A stretch of 27,164 nucleotides of DNA from Pseudomonadota bacterium (GTDB lineage Bacteria; Bdellovibrionota_C; UBA2361; OMII01): assembly GCA_027486155.1 (NCBI GenBank), contig JAIXPR010000364.1, positions 1-27,164 on the forward strand. The letters are read 5' to 3'. The position numbers and the translations under genes were made by a program. The notes under the pieces were generated by a model. The model worked only from the letters and a program-made list of their open reading frames with translations, had not been told where the DNA came from and ran no database searches. Below, piece by piece: positions 22,085 to 27,164 of this stretch (position 1 is the stretch's first letter; each line of letters opens with the position of its first letter).

Positions 22085-23329
22085 ATGATACGAGCCACTC
22101 CTACCCTTCCCCTCCCTATGAAACATAACCCTCCTCACCCTCTTACGAACCGCGTCAGCCAACTCGCGATGATTTTACTGGTCGCCTCCGGTTGCGCGCG
22201 CCCGGCGGTCACAACACTTGAAAAGGCTTTCCGTCCAATAACGATCAAGAATGTTGAGATCGCCGACGATCTAGAACTCGCCGGGCTCGCTGATGCGATC
22301 GCTCAACAACGAGAAGCGCTCAAAAACAACGAAGAGATCGAGATGGTTTTCGGTCCGGAGCGTGTTTCACGACGGGAGTATGTGAAAGCCTTGGATGGAC
22401 TGGCGACGATATTGGCCAGCTCTCGCCCCCAAAGCGCCAAGCTTGAGTACATTCGAGAGAACTTTCGATTTATGGAATGGTATGGAGGCGCAGATTGGGG
22501 AGAGATCCTTCTCACCAGTTATTTTGAACCGATCATTCATGGCGACGAAAAGCGCACCCCCCGATTTTCTCAGGCCTTGTACGGGAAACCTGACGACCTG
22601 GTTGTGATCGACCTTAAGAAATTCTCCGATCGTTTCAAAGATGAATCCAATCTCCGGGGACGGATACATGAGGGGAAGGTAACGCCCTACTTTTCTCGAG
22701 ATGAGATCGATGATGGCAACGCCCTTAAGGGCCGCAAGCTTGAACTCTGCTGGGTAGATCCGACCGACGCGTTTTTTCTGCACATCCAGGGTTCAGGAAC
22801 GGTCAAACTCCCCAATGGTGAGGAACTTTTCATAACCTACTCGGAAAAGAACGGTCGAAAGTATGAGCCCATAGGGAAATACTTAAAAGAGCGTCTCGCG
22901 CCACGCCCGGTAACGATGCAGCGAATAGAGGAGGTTGTTAAGGTGATGTCCCCTCAAGAACGCTCCCAGCTTTTCGCGAAAAATCCTAGTTATGTTTTTT
23001 TCACCAAATCCAAGCGGCGGGCGATTACCTCTCTTGGGGTCCCAGCGACCCCCGGCCGTACCATAGCGGTTGATTCCAAATTTGCCCCGAAAGGCGCGCT
23101 CGCGATTATCACCTTTAACAAACCTCTCGTTGACCAACCGGAGAACGTGGAATCAGGCATGCCACCCACAACGCGAGTCTCCCGATTCGTGCTCGACCAG
23201 GACTCGGGCGGCGCGATCACGGGGACGGATCATGTAGACCTCTTTTGGGGACGGGGAGATGAGGCTAAGAAGGTAGCTGGAATACTGCAAGACAAAGCTC
23301 GAATCGTTTTCTTGGTGCCTAAAAAATAG
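22085..23329 (+). CDS. mltA: membrane-bound lytic murein transglycosylase A
   Basis: 414 codons from ATG 22085 (AGGGTGG just upstream); ATG 22118 would give a more typical lipoprotein start. It cleaves the beta-1,4 bond between MurNAc and GlcNAc, making 1,6-anhydro ends, at the periplasmic face of the outer membrane. A lipobox, LVASGC (Cys37), ends the signal sequence. The MltA core follows: GEILLTSYFEPIIHGDEKRT, then TPYFSRDEI, CWVDPTDAFFLHIQGSGTV, IGKYL and NPSYVFF. The C-terminal 3D domain has TPGRTIAVDSKFAPKGALA and then SGGAITGTDHVDLFWG, where Asp385 aligns with the catalytic Asp308 of mature E. coli MltA by motif. Length is close to the family norm. It converges with the next gene, with 10 bp between the stops. 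Confidence 0.95.
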   Translation: MIRATPTLPLPMKHNPPHPLTNRVSQLAMILLVASGCARPAVTTLEKAFRPITIKNVEIADDLELAGLADAIAQQREALKNNEEIEMVFGPERVSRREYVKALDGLATILASSRPQSAKLEYIRENFRFMEWYGGADWGEILLTSYFEPIIHGDEKRTPRFSQALYGKPDDLVVIDLKKFSDRFKDESNLRGRIHEGKVTPYFSRDEIDDGNALKGRKLELCWVDPTDAFFLHIQGSGTVKLPNGEELFITYSEKNGRKYEPIGKYLKERLAPRPVTMQRIEEVVKVMSPQERSQLFAKNPSYVFFTKSKRRAITSLGVPATPGRTIAVDSKFAPKGALAIITFNKPLVDQPENVESGMPPTTRVSRFVLDQDSGGAITGTDHVDLFWGRGDEAKKVAGILQDKARIVFLVPKK

Positions 23330-23339
23330 GGAAGCGAGC

Positions 23340-23873
23340 TTATTGTTCCTCTTCGTCCTCAAGACTCGGAACCACGGCACCTGGCGCGATGCCAGCGGGG
23401 CCACCTCGAGAACGGGGAACCGCGTTGGGAATAAGACCCGCAAGACTCGGATCACTGGAGGGAAGGGAAGCCGAAGGGCCGCTCGATCCACCGTCAGGGC
23501 CTGATGGGATCTCGCGCACGATATCTCGAAGGATATCTCGCGATTCATCTGCCTCTGGCTCAACCTTTTTGGCACTCTCAACCGCTGCCACCTTCTTTGT
23601 GACCACCTTGTGCTCATCGCCCACGCCGCGGAGCGCGACGACCGTACCGTCCTTGAAGACAACTCGAGCTCCTCCCTTATAGTTCCACACCAGCTCCCGC
23701 TTAACGCCTCGAACGATTCGCTCGTTGGGCTCCCCCCAAGCGGCGAGAACATCACGCAGAGAAGCTCCTACCGTCAGTCGGTCCGCTCGCTGAGCTTGCG
23801 CCATGGCGGGAGAAACTCCCGGAGCCGTCCCAAGACAGATACCTGTGATTAAAATCCAACCGATGCCCCTCAT
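23340..23873 (-). CDS. periplasmic protein with SmpA/OmlA-like motif
   Basis: 177 codons from ATG 23873, with GAGGA 6 nt upstream and a signal peptide (GWILITGICLGTAPGVSPAMA) right after it. The folded part, residues about 32-80, reads LTVGASLRDVLAAWGEPNER followed by LVWNYKGGARVVFKDGTV. This has the 'G.s..dV...lG.P.......W.Y......v.F.dg.V' pattern of SmpA/OmlA (BamE-like) and similar small envelope domains. The remainder is Lys/Glu-rich, then Ser/Gly/Pro-rich and disordered, ending in EDEEEQ. No lipobox is seen. Role unknown. Confidence 0.75.
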   Translation of the reverse strand: MRGIGWILITGICLGTAPGVSPAMAQAQRADRLTVGASLRDVLAAWGEPNERIVRGVKRELVWNYKGGARVVFKDGTVVALRGVGDEHKVVTKKVAAVESAKKVEPEADESRDILRDIVREIPSGPDGGSSGPSASLPSSDPSLAGLIPNAVPRSRGGPAGIAPGAVVPSLEDEEEQ

Positions 23874-24007
23874 GTCGCTTCCTCGCTGGTTTACCCGCCT
23901 CTCAGAACTGCGGGAGTCTTCATGCCTTCGACTCACTGTAACATGCTGCCACAAGTCAAAGAGTTGCGATTGTGGTATCGGCAGGCGCTCTCGTATTCCT
24001 GAGAACT

Positions 24008-24013
24008 ATTATA
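24008..24013 (-). promoter_or_regulatory. -10 box upstream of the SmpA-like gene
   Basis: TATAAT on the minus strand, within AAATATAATAG. It is the best -10 match in this gap; a convincing -35 at 16-18 bp is not visible. It would give a 5' leader of about 125 nt. Confidence 0.4.
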
Positions 24014-24028
24014 TTTGACGAGTGCCGT

Positions 24029-24045
24029 AAAACCGTCACCACGGT
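24029..24045 (-). terminator. weak terminator-like hairpin after phoR
   Basis: Minus strand: ACCGT-GGTG-ACGGT followed by TTTT, about 20 bp after the stop of the histidine kinase gene. The stem is only 5 bp, so it is a weak candidate. Confidence 0.35.
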
Positions 24046-24065
24046 AACTGGCTAATCCCCTTCGC

Positions 24066-25442
24066 TTACGAACGCGGTTTGAGATAAACAGAGAAGGTAG
24101 ATCCCTGTCCCAAGACGCTTTGAACGTCGACACGTCCTCCGTGGACCTGCGCGATATGCTTTACGATCGCGAGACCCAATCCGGTCCCGCCCATCTGTCG
24201 ACTACGCCCTTGATCGACCCGATAAAAACGCTCGAAGAGACGGGGAAGATGCGCGGCCTCGATGCCAGGACCGGTATCGGTTACCATGCAGCGCACATAC
24301 TCACCACTACGCTCGGCTGATATCGAGACCTTTGTCCCCGGATCTGAGTACTTGATCGCGTTGTCGATCAGGTTAACAAACGCCTGTTGCAGTAAGCTTG
24401 AATTCACACCAACCCGAATATCGTCCCCTACAGAGGATGTCACTGAGATAGATTTGACAGCCGCGTTCGTCACACACAGATCTACCGCCTCTCGGATGAC
24501 CTCTGAAAGTTTGTGATTGGTGACGTCGATCCCTCCGTCCTGATCACCCGCCTCTAGGCGAGAGAGCACCAAAAGATCGTTGAAAATGGCGTTTAATCTC
24601 TCAGCGTGCTTTTTGATAATTTCGAGGAATTTTTTTTGCGACTCAGGCTCATGCATCGCCCCTTCCAACAGAGTTTCGGTGAATCCTTTAATGGATGTCA
24701 CGGGAGTTCGAAGCTCATGGGAAACGTTGGCGACAAAATCTCGGCGCACATTCTCAAGTTTATGCACCCGCGTCATATCTCGAAGCACAATCAGCGTGCC
24801 CGAAGAGGATCCATCGTCTTGAAAGAGAGGAGACCCATACATATCAAGGATCATCTCCGGATCCTGCCTCACCACGACGGTGCGAGTAGTGGGAACCATC
24901 GAGAACGACGCCTCCTTCATAAATCGCCGAACCTCATCGTGCCTGACGATTTCATCGAGGCTTCGTCCCTCCACATAGGCTTGAGAGATACCAAGGAGCG
25001 CTCGAGCCGCCTCATTCACACGCCGAATCTCTCCCTCTGAGTCGACAGTTACAACCCCCTCCGTCATACTTCGTAAGATCGCGTCTTGTTCACCGCTAAG
25101 TCGCGAAAGCGCCTGCACCCGCCCTTGGAGCTGAACGGCCATTTCATTCAACCCCTCAGTCAAAGCGCGAAGTCTCCTCCGGCGAGGCACCTCCATCAGC
25201 TTCTCAAAGCTTCCCTCGGTGAAGCGCGCGGTTGCATCTTCGACATGCCTCAGCGCCTCCTCAGACCGGTAGGAAAGCCATAGGCCGCCACCAACCGCGA
25301 TACCGATAGACATAATCGAGGCTGCCACAGAGGCGCGCGGAACCTCGGGACTGAGGAGGAGTTCAAGAAGAAGCGGCACGGAAGCGATCAAAGCGATTCC
25401 GCCTCCCCACACCACAAACCGACTGTATCCCACGATATTCAT
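24066..25442 (-). CDS. phoR: PhoR-type sensor histidine kinase
   Basis: 458 codons. Inner-membrane kinase that autophosphorylates on His and passes the phosphate to the regulator encoded just upstream. Two N-terminal helices (about 9-30 and 38-56) with almost no periplasmic loop between them fit PhoR-type sensors. A HAMP-like linker (about 57-110) is followed by a PAS domain (about 115-225: LRSMTEGVVTVDSEGEIRRV), the H-box FVANVSHELRTPVTSIKGF (His242), the N-box NLIDNAIKYSD (357-367), G1 DTGPGI (389-394), F-box LFERFYRVD and G2 GGTGLGLAI (418-426). All catalytic boxes are intact. It follows the regulator gene by 39 nt on the same strand. Phosphate sensing is inferred from the architecture; no pst or phoU gene is in the window. 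Confidence 0.93.
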   Translation of the reverse strand: MNIVGYSRFVVWGGGIALIASVPLLLELLLSPEVPRASVAASIMSIGIAVGGGLWLSYRSEEALRHVEDATARFTEGSFEKLMEVPRRRRLRALTEGLNEMAVQLQGRVQALSRLSGEQDAILRSMTEGVVTVDSEGEIRRVNEAARALLGISQAYVEGRSLDEIVRHDEVRRFMKEASFSMVPTTRTVVVRQDPEMILDMYGSPLFQDDGSSSGTLIVLRDMTRVHKLENVRRDFVANVSHELRTPVTSIKGFTETLLEGAMHEPESQKKFLEIIKKHAERLNAIFNDLLVLSRLEAGDQDGGIDVTNHKLSEVIREAVDLCVTNAAVKSISVTSSVGDDIRVGVNSSLLQQAFVNLIDNAIKYSDPGTKVSISAERSGEYVRCMVTDTGPGIEAAHLPRLFERFYRVDQGRSRQMGGTGLGLAIVKHIAQVHGGRVDVQSVLGQGSTFSVYLKPRS

Positions 25443-25481
25443 CGGCTCTACTCTACAAAGACTCTGGAATGAGAGCTAGAG

Positions 25482-26165
25482 CTAGCCTTTAAAGCGATAG
25501 CCGACCCCTCGGACCGTCTCGATTAACGCTCCTATCTCTCCAAGTTTCTTTCGCAACCCAACCACCTGAACATCAACCGAACGATCAGTCACGGGGTAAT
25601 CATCGCCGTGCACTCCATCGACGATCTGCGTTCGAGTAAACACAACCCCCGGTTGACGCATCAAGAAGTGCAGGAGCTTGAACTCAGTATTTGTGAGCTC
25701 CACCATTTGGTCAAGAACCCACACTTCCCGCCGGGTAGGATCAACTTTGAGTCCCTCTATCTCTACGGGTGCGTCAGCGGCAACGGGTATCGCCCCTACG
25801 CGACGAATGACGCTCTTAACTCTGGCCAGGAGAACGCCGGGGCTGAAAGGCTTGGCGACATAGTCATCAGCTCCAAGCTCAAGCCCCGCGACCACATCCT
25901 TCTCATCTCCGAGCGCCGATATCATGACAATAGGAGTCTGCGACAACGAGGGATCGGCTTTGACACGCCGGCATACCTCGAGTCCATCGATGCCGGGGAG
26001 CATGATATCAAGAACGATTAACAGCGGACTCAGCTCATGCGCGAGTCGCAACGCCTCCTCTCCACTCGCCGCGGTCGCGACGTTATAGCCCCCCTTGGAG
26101 AGGTTGTACCGGACGAGTTCCCGGATGTCCTCTTCGTCATCTACCACTAAAATAACATCTTTCAT
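25482..26165 (-). CDS. phoB: OmpR/PhoB-family response regulator
   Basis: 227 codons from ATG 26165; an in-frame TTG at 26207 would add 14 residues with no ribosome site, and 227 fits the family. The receiver domain (1-120) has the acidic pair Asp9/Asp10, the phosphorylation site Asp53 in IVLDIMLPG, Ser83 and Lys105 in YVAKPF. The winged-helix DNA-binding domain (about 130-227) includes ELTNTEFKLLHFLMRQPGVV, then FTRTQIVDGV, DRSVDVQVVGLRKKLG and IETVRGVGYRF. It regulates transcription on phosphorylation by the downstream kinase. PhoB identity is inferred from the kinase type and gene order. Confidence 0.92.
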   Translation of the reverse strand: MKDVILVVDDEEDIRELVRYNLSKGGYNVATAASGEEALRLAHELSPLLIVLDIMLPGIDGLEVCRRVKADPSLSQTPIVMISALGDEKDVVAGLELGADDYVAKPFSPGVLLARVKSVIRRVGAIPVAADAPVEIEGLKVDPTRREVWVLDQMVELTNTEFKLLHFLMRQPGVVFTRTQIVDGVHGDDYPVTDRSVDVQVVGLRKKLGEIGALIETVRGVGYRFKG

Positions 26166-26391
26166 CTTCGGCGTTATCCGCTCTCTACAAGTTACCTGGT
26201 ACTTCAAAGTCTAGCTCTTTTTGTTCAGGTCGTATGCCGAGAACACCGAACTCATCAAAAATTAACAGAGAAATTCGGTATATCATCAGTGTCCTATACC
26301 CTTTGAGGGAACCATAAATAATCCCTTTCAAGCTGCCCCCTACCAGGACTATCCTTCCCTCACCAATTTTTCCCGCCAGGAGGGCGTTGTC
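26166..26391. promoter_or_regulatory. divergent promoter region, phoB/ridA
   Basis: 226 bp between divergent genes. ACCGAA (26251-26256) and TTCGGT (26274-26279) form a 6-bp inverted repeat about 17 bp apart in an AT-rich stretch, a possible operator. No Pho-box tandem (CTGTCAT-like pairs) is recognised. AGGAGGG before ATG 26392 is the ribosome site of the RidA gene. Confidence 0.3.
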
Positions 26392-26784
26392 ATGAGCACA
26401 AAAATCGAATGTTTTGAGAGTATCCCGAACGCGCCCAAAGCTGGTGGGCCCTACTCTCCTGTGGTGCGAGCCGGCAACCTAGTATTCCTGTCAGGGCAGG
26501 TAGGAATCGATCCCGAGACCTCTCAAATGGTGGGGACGGGCATCCACGAACAGACCGAACAAGTGCTTAAGAATCTCAAGGCGGTTCTCGCTGGCATGGG
26601 CCTTACGTTCAAGGACGTGGTAAAGACGGTGATCTTCCTCACCGATATCTCAAATTTTCAAACCGTCAACACGATCTATGCCAATGCGCTTGAGGGGCAC
26701 AAACCGGCTCGCTCAACGATCGGAGTAGCGGCGCTTCCCGCCGGAGCGATCGTTGAGATCGAGATGATTGCGGTGGCGGGGTAA
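26392..26784 (+). CDS. ridA: RidA-family 2-iminobutanoate/2-iminopropanoate deaminase
   Basis: 130 codons with AGGAGGG about 8 nt upstream. Trimeric cytoplasmic enzyme that hydrolyses reactive enamine/imine intermediates released by PLP enzymes such as threonine/serine dehydratase. Family features are clear: GGPYSPVVRAGNLVFLSGQV, then a helix (QTEQVLKNLKAVLAGMG), DVVKTVIFLTDI, and the signature KPARSTIGVAALPAGAIVEI. The key Arg (107) and Glu (122) that bind the carboxylate and water are present. The window also encodes a threonine/serine dehydratase (6959-7978), the usual source of its substrate, although 19 kb away. Followed by a region of strong hairpins. Confidence 0.95.
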   Translation: MSTKIECFESIPNAPKAGGPYSPVVRAGNLVFLSGQVGIDPETSQMVGTGIHEQTEQVLKNLKAVLAGMGLTFKDVVKTVIFLTDISNFQTVNTIYANALEGHKPARSTIGVAALPAGAIVEIEMIAVAG

Positions 26785-26836
26785 GATATCGAGTCGAAAT
26801 AGCCGTTTTCATGTGTGCCCTCTCGGGGAGACCATC

Positions 26837-26919
26837 CCGGAGGGCCTGTCTCCTGACAGGCCGGAATCTGCGGCGAACGGTTCGTGCATACCCGGCCCGT
26901 AAGGATACGGGCCCTCCGG
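26837..26919. other. cluster of nested and tandem hairpins downstream of ridA
   Basis: An outer 10-bp inverted repeat, CCGGAGGGCC (26837-26846) and GGCCCTCCGG (26910-26919), encloses two perfect inner hairpins: GGCCTGTC-TCCT-GACAGGCC (26843-26862) and GGCCCGT-AAGGAT-ACGGGCC (26894-26913). There is no T-run. The arrangement resembles REP/BIME-type repeats or a structured RNA; it may also stop ridA transcription. Confidence 0.6.
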
Positions 26920-26990
26920 ATCGTGCCATATACGATATGAAAGGAACGCTACGGATAACTTGGGAAAACAGATGACCTAGAGGTCGTTGC

Positions 26991-27019
26991 GGGGTCTACT
27001 CCGCGCGGGAGTAGACCCC
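26991..27019. other. 12-bp perfect hairpin
   Basis: GGGGTCTACTCC pairs perfectly with GGAGTAGACCCC around a 5-nt loop, GCGCG. This is the strongest simple stem in the window. No T-run on either side argues against an ordinary intrinsic terminator. Confidence 0.8.
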
Positions 27020-27092
27020 ACTCCGAAGAAGCAAATCAGGGAACTAGAACCAACTACTTAAAACCCTGTCGCGATGCACGAGTAGATACTCT

Positions 27093-27149
27093 TCACGCAG
27101 TGAAGACCTCGCTCACCAATACGACAGAAGTAATTCCTATAGCCGACAT
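27093..27149 (-). CDS. 18-codon ORF behind a perfect extended Shine-Dalgarno
   Basis: Minus strand: AAAGGAGGTGATCC (27163-27150) is directly followed by ATG 27149, with 6 nt between AGGAGG and the start. The frame MSAIGITSVVLVSEVFTA ends at TGA 27093-27095, inside a small hairpin (CTTCAC-GCA-GTGAAG, 27091-27105). The ribosome site is complementary to the whole 3' end of 16S rRNA. The product is short and hydrophobic. It may be a leader peptide, a small membrane peptide, or the 5' end of a gene broken by a frameshift. Confidence 0.4.
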   Translation of the reverse strand: MSAIGITSVVLVSEVFTA

Positions 27150-27164
27150 GGATCACCTCCTTTC

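Noticed and set aside
22303..23220. minus-strand frames inside mltA
   Set aside because: Antisense to a gene with a complete MltA/3D domain; no ribosome sites.
24066..26784. Pho boxes or pst genes around the PhoR/PhoB pair
   Set aside because: No CTGTCAT-like tandem repeats in the divergent region and no pst/phoU gene in the window.
27147..27164. 3' end of a 16S rRNA gene (GGATCACCTCCTTT on the plus strand)
   Set aside because: The tail matches, but the preceding bases have neither helix 45 nor the conserved GTCGTAACAAGGTA of helix 44, so it is read as a perfect Shine-Dalgarno on the minus strand.

Overview
The window comes from a Gram-negative bacterium of moderate GC content. It encodes a lipoprotein-type lytic transglycosylase (MltA), many Sec signal peptides, a PhoR/PhoB pair and a TlyA-type rRNA methylase. 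Four exported proteins carry Pro/Thr-rich linkers, and one of them has a Cys/Asp-rich 'DxDGDGxxDC' array of the sort I associate with Bdellovibrionota/Myxococcota-like and related uncultured lineages. The phylum cannot be fixed from this sequence alone. Strong AGGAGG-type ribosome sites precede several genes. There is no tRNA, rRNA, CRISPR array or prophage block.

Layout. 1-2694 (minus) is the 5' part of a large secreted Pro/Thr-linker protein that runs off the left edge and has no stop in the window. 2695-5232 is gene-poor: a 3x15 bp tandem repeat, an IS91-like transposase remnant, a small protein of mixed composition, and a lone HTH regulator. 5233-6240 is a double-LysM protein with an amidase-like tail. 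6241-6958 is non-coding. 6959-8385 (minus) holds a zinc-ribbon membrane protein followed by a PLP threonine/serine dehydratase. 8495-10160 is a nested repeat: an intact IS4-family element has inserted into one arm of an older palindromic element made of ACGT-containing hexamers and bounded by GGAAGCGAGGCAAAAC. 10161-16178 holds two more exported linker proteins around a metal P-type ATPase (minus) that is divergent from a polytopic membrane protein (plus). 16340-20191 contains tlyA, a small hypothetical, an RRM RNA-binding protein with a clear terminator, a GT4 glycosyltransferase and a small helical protein. 20280-23873 is envelope-related: a metzincin protease, MltA and an SmpA-like periplasmic protein. 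24066-26165 is the PhoR/PhoB operon. 26392-26784 is RidA. The right end is a run of strong hairpins, then an 18-codon ORF behind a 14-nt perfect anti-anti-Shine-Dalgarno.

How the genes fit together. The dominant theme is the cell envelope and exported proteins: peptidoglycan remodelling (MltA, LysM protein), surface or secreted modular proteins, a secreted protease, a glycosyltransferase and a two-component sensor. No single pathway or defence island is evident. The least ordinary items are the IS-in-palindrome structure with its recurring 16-bp end motif, an exported protein whose C-terminus resembles a decayed tyrosine-recombinase catalytic domain, and the hairpin/micro-ORF region at the right edge.
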